Source of the DNA: Plantago major
Taxonomy: Eukaryota > Streptophyta > Magnoliopsida > Lamiales > Plantaginaceae
Reading direction: 5' to 3'
Assembly (NCBI GenBank): GCA_026545765.1
Contig: CM048842.1
Location: 43,657,431-43,721,430, forward strand
Length of the DNA stretch: 64,000 nucleotides
Positions 32,968 through 43,421 of the stretch are shown here, piece after piece. The position numbers and the translations under genes are program-made. Every line of letters begins with the position of its first letter. Positions within the stretch are counted from its first letter, which is position 1. The notes under the pieces are model-generated. The model saw nothing but the letters and a program-made list of their open reading frames with translations. It was not told the DNA's origin and searched no databases.

Positions 32968-34747
32968 ATGATCATGAAAAAGACTCCTCCTTCAGCGGAC
33001 CTATTTTCTGATATCAAAGGGAAAGAAAACATGGATTATTTCGACAGCGGCTTTGGCGGCTTTTCAGACAACTACTTGGGATTTCAAGGATTGATAGAAA
33101 ATGGAACATCGTTGTCAACTTCGTCCTTGGTTTTGGATAACGATCGGGGTGAGCTTGTGAGGGCGATGGCGAAACCTTGCCAAAAGGCAGCTAGTGCAGA
33201 CAAAGCTTTGATGGCCTTAAGAAATCATAGTGAAGCTGAAAGGCGTAGAAGGGAACGGATTAACGGTCACCTCTCCACCCTCAGGAGCCTCATTCCTGGC
33301 ACTAGTAAGGTATTATATATCATTATACAGATGGATGAAATTAAATACCCAGAACGGACTATGTTGTTTTCGAATAAGTTATGTATTTCAGTTTGTTTAA
33401 TTCATGAGATCAAGGTAAAGTGGATGTAACAAAGGGCGCTGTGAGTGAACCCCCTCAAAATGGGCGCCACAGTACTCACTGGATTAGTCGCACGTAGCGG
33501 ATATATACAAGTGAGAGAAATCGAAAAACAAAATTTTTAATAGACCGGATCTACACTTTGGAGATATAAGACTTGAATTCTACATAACTTATAGCATGAA
33601 TTCATGATTATGACTTCTAGTTTTCTTTATAGATTAACTATTTCACCTTTTTTATGAATGAATGCTGCATTATTATGCTATTTTAGCTCGACCATTTCCC
33701 GTGTTATTTTATATAGGAATCAAAGTACTATAGTATAAGATCTTGAGAAAAACTGATTTTACGTTCAACTTGTGTAAAACATATTTCCTTGTAGTCATAT
33801 AAGAGATTAGTTGGGTAACTTAGGCGCCGACCAAACCAGTATTACATCATGTTAAGTTTAAAACTGGTTTCATAAGATAGTTACTCCATTTCCAAGTATA
33901 TACAGTTAACTGTTCTTGCTCAAATTAATATATGAGAACAGGTAATATTTGTAATACTCCCTCTATTTCAGAAAAAGTGTTACAATTTCCATTTATGGAA
34001 ATTAATTAAATAATAAAATTCCCTACCTTTCACTTTTATTACAATATGACACTCATTTAATCTCTAATAATCATGGGGCCCACTTGTACTTTCTACTTTT
34101 TCTTAAAATTGGTGCAAATCCAAATTGTAACACTTTCTCCGAAATGGAGGGAGTATATGACAATTATGTTTATTTGATATTCATGTATAAGTAGTGAATA
34201 TTGTTCCTATAACTATAGATGATCATTCCTGTTGCAATAACAGATGGACAAAGCTGCACTACTGGCTGAAGTTATCACTCAGGTAAAGGAACTAAAACGG
34301 GGCGTGGCAGATGCGACTGATGGTACACTCATCCCTACAGATAACGACGAAGTTAAAGTTGAAGAACAAGACAGTACTACTGCAGACAATGGAGATTCCA
34401 TTTCCATCCGAGCGTCCTTATGTTGTGACTTTACGCACGAGCTTCTATCTGATTTACGTGCAGCTATTGAAACTCTCCCTTTGAAAACAGTACGAGCAGA
34501 GATTGCTACTCTTGGAAGTAGAATGGTGAATGTTTTCGTGATTACTGGATGCAATGAGGGTGCAAAGGTCAAGGGCGACGAGGGAAGTTCTGTTCTTGTC
34601 AATTCTGTTCGACAAGCACTCAAGTCAGTGCTTGATAAGTTCTATGCATCGGAAGAGTTCTCTGCAAGAAATACCCTCTCTGGGAAAAGGAGGCGATCTT
34701 CGTTTTACAGTTCGCCAAGTTCGTCTTCTTTTGCGGATGTCTGGTGA
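32968..34747 (+). CDS. bHLH transcription factor (bHLH30/51/106 type)
   Basis: This is a nuclear DNA-binding regulator. Two exons (32968-33309 and 34244-34747) join at AAG|GTATTA and CAG|ATGGAC to give 281 residues. The basic region at residues 86-97 (NHSEAERRRRER) has the His/Glu/Arg set expected of E/G-box binders. Helix-loop-helix follows across the junction ('INGHLSTLRSLIP' then 'DKAALLAEVITQVKELK'). The C-terminal part has an ACT-like segment ('RASLCCDFTHELLSDLRAAI', 'KTVRAEIATLGSRMVNV') typical of this subfamily, which includes regulators of vascular growth and stress. The intron position after the loop is conserved in the family. An alternative start is the next Met at codon 3. The gene appears intact. 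Confidence 0.88.
33310..34243 (+). other. Intron of the bHLH gene
   Basis: This 934-bp GT-AG intron splits the HLH coding region between loop and helix 2. It contains a Stowaway-like MITE (33957-34153). Confidence 0.85.
33957..34153. mobile_element. Stowaway-like MITE in the bHLH intron
   Basis: It is 197 bp, flanked by TA. The ends CTCCCTCTATTTCAGAAAA and, read inward from the right, CTCCCTCCATTTCGGAG are followed by matching 'agtgttacaat' blocks. It belongs to the same subfamily as the elements at 21822-22331. Confidence 0.75.
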
Positions 34748-35004
34748 GGAGATGATTCAGTTTGTACATGTATATATAATCTGTTCAATTGATTTTATGT
34801 TGCTTAATTATGTATGCAATTTAGGAACATATCAATCTATGGTGGCATATGCCTTGGCATGCACATCTTCTGCTATACATACTGTGGAATTGGGATATGC
34901 ATGCCTAGACATATGCCTACTTCTATGGTTGAGTGTGTTGAACTGTGTATTCATATATTCTGAATAATAATGAACCCTTTCTTGTTATGTGGAACAAGCA
35001 TCTT

Positions 35005-35266
35005 ACTTCCTCCGTACAGAAATAGCTTTCCATTTTACATTTTGGTTGTCCCAAATAAAACTTTTCATTTTCATTTTTGGTAATCATCCATCCAATTTTA
35101 ACATTAAATATACTCAAAAGTAAACCCACTCATATTATTTTATTCAACTTTCAACTTTAAAAATCAATTTGAGGAACCTACTGATACTATTTTATCCAAA
35201 AGTAATATATACATTATTTTCCCCACCAAAAAAGTAAACGGGAAGCTATTTCCGGGACGGAGGAAA
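35005..35266. mobile_element. Stowaway-like MITE
   Basis: The ends CTTCCTCCGTACAGAAATAG and, inward from the right, CTTCCTCCGTCCCGGAAATA are inverted repeats of about 28 bp. The interior is AT-rich and non-coding. It lies 260 bp downstream of the bHLH stop. Confidence 0.65.
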
Positions 35267-35284
35267 TATTAGATAAAATTGATA

Positions 35285-35522
35285 CTCTCTCGGTCCCGTA
35301 TTCAACTTTCCGCATTCAATTTTTAAACATCTCAATTTCAACTTTTTACCCTTTAAATGGACATATCTCTCCTACTTTATTAACTCTCTTTCATATTTTA
35401 TTCATTATCAATCAAACTTTATTCAATCTTTTTCTTTCTTTATTACAATCTCTTATTTTATTCACTCTTTTCGTAAAATTTGTGCTCGGACACGCAGGGA
35501 GTTGAATCTGAGAGAAAGGGAG
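35285..35522. mobile_element. Stowaway-like MITE
   Basis: It has TA-flanked ends CTCTCTCGGTCCCGTATTC and, inward from the right, CTCCCTTTCTCTCAGATTC, both followed by 'aact' blocks. It lies 18 bp from the previous MITE. Confidence 0.6.
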
Positions 35523-35890
35523 TATAAAAGAATTAATTTCACACCTAAAAGTTTGAGCTTGTAGATGTGATGAAATTATTTCATGCATAAGAACTTCAAG
35601 GTCTGGGATAGAATCCCACTATTGACATCTCCATCCGTATTAATTTTTCATTCGTTGGGCCTCCCTAAAGAGGTTAAATGAGCCCATGAGTGAGGGGGTG
35701 TTAGATAAATAAATGGATTAATTTCACACATCTTTATAAGTTCAAATGTTTAGATGAGATGAAATTATATCGCATGTAAAATTTATACATTGAAAGATAT
35801 TTGGGGAATTTACTCCTCTCTATTTGATCAATCACCTCATACAACCACGTGCATTATAAAGTTACATTTACCACCCCCTCCTAACATATT

Positions 35891-36218
35891 ACTTCCTCCT
35901 CCGTCCGCACATACTTCACATTTAAATTTGTGATCAACAAATAAGTAAGTTTGGAAGTTTGAATATTATTAAACGAGAAAATAATAAAGTGTGAATAAAT
36001 TGATTGTGGGTTGATAAAGTCGAAAATTGAGTATTATATAAATTAATAATGAATAAAAAAAAGAGGTTGTGGGTTGTTAAAGTTGTAAATACGAATATAT
36101 TGTGAGGGTATTAGTAAACTAGAGTAAACCTTTTTTTTGGCAAAAATGGAAAGGGAAAGCTTTAAATGGAACAATAAAAATGTCAAAATGGAAAATTTGG
36201 GGCGGGACGGAGGAAGTA
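35891..36218. mobile_element. Stowaway-like MITE
   Basis: The ends ACTTCCTCCTCCGTCCGC and, inward from the right, ACTTCCTCCGTCCCGCCCC enclose about 328 bp of AT-rich sequence. Confidence 0.6.
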
Positions 36219-36359
36219 TTTTAAACACATGCAAGGAATTTGTATAATACGAATAGTTTTATTTTAGCTACCGAAATACAGTTTATTACAATTAAATTTG
36301 CTCCACGGGCATAATTCTACAACATCTTATTGGCCATAGTATCTCATTTTGGTATATTT

Positions 36360-37110
36360 CTACATCAGATGGATGTCAGTACATCATTTTTACATTGTAG
36401 ATTGAATGAACAAATCTTCATGATATATCAGGAGGGCTGGATGTGGTTGATAAGGAGAGTAAGGCATACTTACTTCTTAGATTATTGTATGTGTTGAAGC
36501 AAGCCCTACGCAATAACATAAGAAGTTTGACACTTTCATGATCACTAATGGATTCAAAAAATATGATTATGATGCATGTGTTTACTTCAAGGGTGAGAGA
36601 GTTGAAGACATGATTTGCTTGTTATATATGTTGATGACATGCTCTTAGCTAGTAAACAATGACTGGGTTTATTGAAGTAAAGAAGTTACTCAAGTCTGAG
36701 TTTGACTTGAAGGATCTAGAAGTGGCAAAGAGGATATTGGGCATTGATATATGTTTGATTAATGCTTAATAATAAAGCATATTTCATCAATGTTCTTGTG
36801 AGGTTTAACGGTCCTAAGATCATGTCAACACCTATAAGTACACACATTAAACTAATAGAAAATCTATGTCCTACTAAGGAAGAAGTTGAGTACATGAAGA
36901 AGGTTCATTATGCAAGTGTTGTTGGTTCCATTATGTACACAATGGTGTGTTGTAAGCCTGATTTGACTCATGCTATGAGTTCAGTGAGTTGATATATGAA
37001 CAATCCATGAAGGTTCGTCGTGAAGTAGTGGAGGGATTATCGAGGTATATTATAAATTCACCGAATCTGGGATTGCTATTGGAGAAACTAAGTTCGGACA
37101 TGGAAGCTAT
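36360..37110 (+). pseudogene. Degenerate Copia RT/RNase H fragment
   Basis: Short in-order pieces of a Copia pol remain. 'MDVSTSFLHC' (about 36370) stands for the usual MDVKTAFLHG. 'FDTFMITNGFKKYDYDACVY' and 'LVIYVDDML' (about 36620, the catalytic DD) follow. Then come 'EFDLKDLEVAKRILGIDI' and 'YASVVGSIMYTMVCCKPDL' (about 36910-36965). Frameshifts and stops lie between all of them. No gag or integrase is present. Confidence 0.75.
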
Positions 37111-37149
37111 CACTAGAATTCCTAATTAGAAGCGAATTAGTTCTCTTGT

Positions 37150-37460
37150 GGTTCCAGGAAAAGACAGAATCAAGAAGTTCGATATTGTTCATCGTGAAAA
37201 GCTTCTTCAATCCTATAATTTGTTTGGTTTTGATTGTCTATGACTAAGAATCCTCTGTGGACGTAGGCATCGTAGAACTACGTGTAAAATTCGGTGTCAG
37301 TTGTTCGATAACTGTCCAATTTGTTCTTCGGATTTTGGTCTTGTTCTTGTGTGATTATTTGATTCGATTGATCTTGATTTGTGATTAAAACTTCATAAAC
37401 CTTAAGTATTTTCGCCATGAGTTTTTTTTCACCTTATGTATTATGGTATCACTTTCACAA
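37150..37460 (+). repeat. Possible Copia LTR remnant ending at a primer site
   Basis: A stretch with 'attttcgccatgag' ends near 37441 and is followed by 'tatggtatcac', which resembles the TGGTATCA primer site of Copia elements. It may be the 3' part of an LTR that belongs to, or sits beside, the fragment at 36360-37110. No partner LTR was found. Confidence 0.3.
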
Positions 37461-37951
37461 GCAACTACCTAATTCACTTTGATATAATTTTGGATCAAGT
37501 TCTCATAACATTATATAAGTAACTATATAAACTATTGTAGGTAAGTAACGTCAAGAAACTAGTCCCGACTCGAAAAAGAAACACAAATAACATGAAATTA
37601 GATACACAATGAAGAACTTAAAACACGGCCATGTTCTTCATGATTTTGTGTATTTGGTTACGAACTTGTTCTTCATGCTTTTATGTATTTGGTTTTTGAT
37701 CGGTGTTTCTGTTGGAAAAATTTGGGTGGTGATAATCCTGGAAATCTTCTATGGATCGTGTAGTCACTTTCCGAACAAGATAATTCGACCCAATTTACAA
37801 ATTCTGGTTACGAATTCCTCATGGATAATCCAAGAAGGTAATCTAATTCAGGCTATATGAATTTCGATCAGAAAATAGAGAGGATGTAAGATTTTCATAT
37901 GTCTATCCTGGAGACCGAATCCTCCATTTGTAAAGTACAAAATCGAAGCAT

Positions 37952-38150
37952 TTTTTTTTTTTTTTTTTTTTTTTGCGGTTGAGGGGGTTCATTTATCCAG
38001 CCAGGGGCTCCGCCCCTTGCAACCCCGTGTCGGGGCGTTGCCCAAGACTTCGAGGCCTCGACCTCGCTCAGATTTCGTACCGATAACTCGTTACTCAATT
38101 TCAAGACCAGACTACCCGAACTCGTTCCGAGCCTTAACGTGAGATCGCAT
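37952..38150 (-). repeat. Retroposon-like GC-rich segment with poly(A) tail
   Basis: On the minus strand a GC-rich stretch, including the complementary pair 'ggggcggagcccc' and the 'cgccccgacacgggg' hairpin, is followed by A23 (plus-strand T23 at 37952-37974). A GC-rich body with a terminal A run suggests a SINE or LINE end. I do not recognise the family and see no target duplication. Confidence 0.35.
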
Positions 38151-38388
38151 CGGTCTCTAGTAAATCACATTACTACTAAAATGAGTTGATGACACTAAAA
38201 TCACCAACAGTTTCATCTTTCGGTTTAATGGATTGCTCATTCAACAACTTGGTTTCTAATAGTTGTCATTAAATTTCCAACACGTTATTTTCATTGCGTA
38301 CAAAATTTTGCACGGTTATATTCAGCAGGGGAAGTCATCTTAAAATACATCTTATTTTCATATCAATGAATCTAGAAAAAACTTATTT

Positions 38389-40287
38389 TTAGGTAATGCT
38401 TTTGGACGATTTGTACCAGAGTATCAAAAAACCAACAAATCTGTAACCAAAAACAAAAACAATCATCATGAACAAGTTATGCCATTTTTGTGACTCCTTG
38501 AGACCTTGTTGCATCAAGAATTGATCCCCATATATAAAGCACGCACCTCCAATATTCTCCAAGCACTTGAATCTCCCCTGTTCTCCGCCATACTCATTTA
38601 TCATAAAGCACTCAAATGGATACTTGAACAAGCTCAGATATTGCATAAAACTCCAATACTTCGGAATCGTGTCTTTTGACAGGAAGTAACCCGAGAACAG
38701 GAAGAACGATCCCATAACTCCAGCGACTAATGACATCCCGGCAATCAAATTTGGTACTAGTGCACTTAAACATGCCACAAAAGAATTCGACATTAAAACA
38801 ACCATCCAAGCCACCAAGCAGAAGTAGATAAATGCACCGACGTCGTGTCTTAGCCCAACTAGCCAGTAAACGGGGACCGCGTAAAGGATAGCTACTATTA
38901 GAAGGAAAGGGAAGAAGACCATAGTGTTTGCTATGATGTAGGAAGAGATTCGGTAGACTCCCCGTGAGGTTTCTCTTGTAAGAATTCTTCTCTCTTGCAA
39001 GAAAACTGGTAGAGCTTCAGTTGTGGATGACATTAAGAAGGTGAGAGTGAAGGCGAAGAATCCAATTTGGTTTTGCACCTTCATTTTCTTGGAGTTGCCG
39101 AAAACATTGGCGAATATTGTTCCTAAAGCGATACCTGCGAGTACAGATTGGATTGTTCTTGCTGCAAAGAGTTGCTTGGTTCTAAAGATGTTTTTGGAAA
39201 ATCTCTGGCTCAGTATCATGACTTCCCCTATTTGAGAATTTGAGTAGCGAATTTTCTTCATTTCGGCATGGTCATTCATGAAACAATCACTTTCCTTCTT
39301 CATTTCAAATTGCTCGGTATGTTTCTCTTGGACGTGCAAGATATCTGTCATGTCGATGGCGAATTCCAGCACATTGACATGACTGGGGATGAAATGGCCT
39401 GCAGACGTAAGCCGCTCCTCTAGCTGACTTAACGAGCCATTGTGAAGAACCGATCCGTTGGATAAGAGTATTACTTTGTCAAACAGATCTAGAATCCGAA
39501 ATCCTGGCTGATGGATGGTTAGGACTATAGTCTTACCTTGATTTTTTGCCATGGATTTAAGGAGACTCATGACATGAAGGGCGGAACCCGAATCAAGACC
39601 TGATGTAGGCTCATCCAAGAGAAGAATTGCCGGATTGTGCACTAAATCGACACCAATGGACACTCTGCGCTTCTCGCCACCCGAAATCCCTCTTCTTGAT
39701 TCGCTTCCTATTCGTGCACTCGCAATGTGCTCGAGCCCAAGTTCCTTCACCAACTTTTCGACCGTAGCTCTTAACTGTTAATTAATATCAATATAAATGC
39801 ACTAATAAGATTCCACACCAATTTACAACTTCAAGCTTTTACATGAGATAAATTTATTTCATACCTTATTTGCACCCGGCCGCAGCCTCAGCCGTGCACT
39901 ATAAGTAAGCGTTTCTTCAACAGTAAGAAGCGGAAAGAGCGCGTCATCTTGTGTCACGTAGCCTGACACTCTCCGAAAATGTGCAACGTTCATAGCCATG
40001 TCATTGACAAGTACATGACCAGCTACCCCACCTGGGACTGCCATCCCGGCTAGGATCTCAAGCAATGTGGTCTTTCCGGCCCCACTAGGTCCTGCAATCG
40101 CGGTAAGCTCGCCCGGCCTAGCATCGCAATCAACATGGTTCAAAATAAGTTTGGTAGCACAAGTAGGCGAGAAGGAAAGTTGGTGGCATCTAGGAGGCAG
40201 TCTGTAGGACAAGTTTTTGGTCTTTAGTTTGTATTGAGTTTGAGGGTTGCCAAGATCAGGCTTCTTGACTGTTAATTGATCATCCAT
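38389..40287 (-). CDS. ABC transporter G family half-transporter (ABCG10-like)
   Basis: This is a plasma-membrane ATP-driven exporter subunit of the WBC type that works as a dimer. Exon 1 is 40287-39865 and exon 2 is 39774-38389, with an 89-bp intron bordered GTATGA and CAG and phase 0. The product is 602 residues, normal for the family. The nucleotide-binding domain comes first: Walker A GPSGAGKT (66-73), signature ISGGEKRR (171-178), Walker [13 protein letters not shown] (191-202) and the switch His in 'LTIHQPG'. Six membrane segments follow, from '[18 protein letters not shown]' to '[20 protein letters not shown]'. It resembles the ABCG4/8/10 group. Relatives carry terpenoid, phenolic or hormone cargo, but the substrate cannot be read from sequence. 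No damage is seen. Confidence 0.92.
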
Positions 40288-40358
40288 ATGTATATAATAT
40301 TTGTGAGGAATTGGTTTAGTGTTGAAGTAGATGAGCTAACTCTGGAAAATAGGAGCAT

Positions 40359-40366
40359 TATATAGT
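40359..40366 (-). promoter_or_regulatory. TATA box of the ABCG gene
   Basis: The minus strand reads CACTATATAATGCTCC about 75 bp upstream of the ATG, a good fit for a core promoter with a short 5' leader. Confidence 0.5.
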
Positions 40367-40369
40367 GAA

Positions 40370-41400
40370 GTCAAGTGACTCTAAGGTGGTGACTAACATG
40401 TGGGACTCACCAATTAAGCAAGTTTATTTCGCTTGCTAATGCATGGAGAGTGTGAGTGTGGCAAGATATCACACAGTAAGTGAGAGCAAAAAATATCGAA
40501 CAGTCTCATTTGACTGTTTCCTCATTCATTTTGCCCTTTATAATGCTAGCTCAAAGTGTTTCTTCACACTTTTTTCGCTCTAATTCACATTAGAAAATTG
40601 ACATAAATGATTACATTGCACACTTTTCAACAACTTTGAGGTTTCAACGTCTAATCTGGATTAAATCTTCTGCGAAATAAATTTTGTATCATATTAAACT
40701 TCCATCGAAAATTAATTAAACCGGTTGTTTATTTATGATTCGACTAATTAAGTAAACGGAAGAACTTAGTTTTTACCTGCATACCATCCAATTTGTCCAG
40801 TTGATAGTAAAATATCATGAACAAATACTCACGTCAACTTGCATATATGCTAAAGGCCAGCTAAATGTAGTTAAAATGATCATTAATGAATATTAAATAT
40901 ATAAATTATATATAAAACCAAGGGTACTTCGTCTGCGCGCCCCTTTTCTTGAATATAGAATCGATCAACTTATAAGGGTCGTATAATAATTGGAGTCGAT
41001 TTGCTTTGTCAACTAAATTATATATTTTTCTTACATATGCAATTGAACGATGAAACACAATTTGCAAGTAATTCGAGAAACCATAAACCAACTACCATTT
41101 CCTCCCTCCGAGAGCAAATTTCATGATTAAATGTTGTATTTTAACTTTTTGTAGTCAATATATTTTTAAACATTGACTACGATTTAATCTTAAGTTGTAA
41201 TGTCAAAACGCAATTACTGCATGTCAAACTTGTTTCTAATTTATTACATATCTATGAAAAATAACCATGTTTATTGTTTGACATAAAGATTAAGATGCAG
41301 TATAAAGATAGTGACACAAGTCCAAATAGATATAGATTGTAAAAATAAAAAGAGACATTCACGTATTGAATTGAACTATGAGACATTTTATTTTTGTACT
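40370..41400. other. ABCG upstream region, AT-rich
   Basis: I find no gene here. The first few hundred bases presumably contain the ABCG promoter. A CTCCCTCCGAGAG-like word at 41103 may be a MITE end, but I could not find its partner. Confidence 0.4.
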
Positions 41401-41408
41401 GGACTATA

Positions 41409-41664
41409 TTCCCTCCATCCGGAAAATTTCATATATTATGGTTGACGCGTAGTTTTAAATGAAAAGTTAAAGTAATGATGAGATAATAAAAAGGGTGGGA
41501 AAAAGTATACTTGTAGTGGCAGGATGTGTAATTTATGTGTAAAGTTAAAATTGTTTATTATTTGTTGGGTTTAGCTAGGGTTGCTTCCTTTTATAATAAT
41601 GTATGAAGATCTGTAAAATGGCTTTAAATGATAAATGTATGAAGCTCTGCGTTTCGGTGGGAGT
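41409..41664. mobile_element. Stowaway-like MITE
   Basis: The ends TCCCTCCATCCGGAAAATTT and, inward from the right, CTCCCACCGAAACGCAGAG enclose AT-rich sequence. The subterminal 'tcatatatta' and 'aaatgtatgaag' blocks are complementary. There is no ORF. Confidence 0.5.
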
Positions 41665-41871
41665 ATTTTTAAATAACATTTGGCGCTTTCCCCACCGTTT
41701 AGATAGAATATTAGTACTAACCCGTGGCGATGCCACGGTATAGTTTACTTTTAATAATAAATTAAAATGGGATGATAAAATAAATTAATCGAGAAAATAA
41801 GGTAGTCAAATTTATGTGACCAACGTTGGTCACAGTGTCGGTCGGTAGTCCTTCTTAATCCAATATTATAT

Positions 41872-41876
41872 CATTG
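41872..41876. repeat. Target-site duplication, left (CATTG)
   Basis: CATTG precedes the 5' LTR and is repeated at 56658-56662 after the 3' LTR. Confidence 0.88.
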
Positions 41877-43304
41877 TGTTAGGAATATCTGTTAGTATTT
41901 TGATCACTCATCACATGTTCTTATCTTAGCCAGAAAGGTGATTAAGTACTCTTGGTTCACTTGAACATTGTAAAAGAGGAAATCACTGAGTATGATTAGT
42001 CTAGTAAATCTTGTAATAGGATTATAGGTCTCTGAGTGTAATTTTTATTTCAAGAAGACCATGAAGATCAATCCTAGCAATGAAGCTTTTCTGAAGATTA
42101 GAAGGTTGAAGATTGCACAAGGTTTATGAAGACACAAAGGTTTAGTCTAACTCAGAAAGACTATGTCTTTAATCCTTTCTTAAGTATATTAACTTACTTT
42201 CGAAATATGATTCTGGACATATGACATCATGAGTATGGAGCATGCAAGCCATCCGAAAGGCTCATGTATCCGTTGAGACTAAAGGACAATGAACAGTACT
42301 ATGCATTAAATGCATCGGCAGAAATGCTGCAAAAAGCAAGTCCTCTCTGAAACAAGAGATAGTGACTTCTGAGTACATAGTTCAAGATATAAACGGATAT
42401 AATTTAGAGAGCACAACGGATACAATTCAAACGCCTCTCAAATTTATCTATATATATCACACACTTAGATGCTTGAAGTACATACCTTAGAACGCTCTAT
42501 CTTGCAAACTTACCATCAAGCAAAGTATTCTCTCAAGCACTCTACTATCCTTTCTGAAAGCTTTCTGTTGCTTGAAGAATAACTAGTAGTTCTAAGTTGT
42601 TCTGAACCTTAACAAGAGATTGTTATTCGTGAAAGAGTTGAACTATCAGATACCTTTTCTGAAGCTCATTCTCCATAACGGACATTAATTACTTGGGTCA
42701 GTAAAGAGCAGACTGCCATCCACTGAACAAGTGTATTCAGTAGTCTCGTTCTGTTTGGCTCTCTGTAAACATAACTGAAAAGTTATACGAGAAGCCTTTC
42801 TGACAAAACCTTATAACCAACACCATCAAGGCGTGGAGTAGAGGAAGTACTTGATTTGGGACATCAGGGAATAACTCCAAGGTTATCTGAGTAGAGGAAG
42901 TACTTAGCTCTAGGAGTTGGGGAATAACTCAGGGGGAACATTTGGTTGGGAACCATTTGTTTAGGAATCTTAGAATAGGATTATTGTAAGGTGAACTCAA
43001 TTATCTGTTCTAGTGAATTCTAGGTCTCAGAAAGACCGAAGTGGATTAGTTGGAGGATTACGCCACCTCCAGATACCACTATACTTGTTGTGTTATTTAC
43101 CTTTCTGTATTTACATTTCAGCAAAGCACACACACATACTTATTGTTTCTACACTTAACTATCTTAAAGTCTTCCGCGCTCTAAATTTAAGTATCAGAAA
43201 CCCCCAGGTTTCTGAGAAACTGTGTTTATCGACAAAAGTTTTTAAAAGACTATTCACCCCCCCCCCCCCTCTAGTCTTTTACTTTGCCGTTATCTGGACC
43301 AACA
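41877..43304 (+). repeat. 5' LTR of the SIRE-like element
   Basis: It is 1,428 bp, starting TGTTAGGAATATC and ending GGACCAACA. A TATA-like CTATATATATCAC lies near 42448 and a C13 run at 43257-43269. The word 'ctcagaaag/ttctgaag' is unusually frequent. Confidence 0.9.
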
Positions 43305-43306
43305 AG

Positions 43307-43320
43307 TGGTATGAGAGCAG
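43307..43320 (+). other. Primer binding site (initiator Met tRNA)
   Basis: TGGTATGAGAGCAG starts 2 bp after the LTR. It differs at one position from the canonical TGGTATCAGAGC complement of the initiator methionine tRNA, which most plant Copia elements use. Confidence 0.85.
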
Positions 43321-43421
43321 GAGGTTCACAAGCCTTCTGCACTGAACCTAGATCCCCAGATAGGTGAAGAAACTTTGTCCCTCTCTGAGGACTATATAAT
43401 TTGTGTGTTAAGTGTGCAGGT

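Noticed and set aside
34554-34967. 137-codon plus-strand frame overlapping the end of the bHLH gene
   Set aside because: It is a different frame of the bHLH exon plus 3' UTR, with no features of its own.
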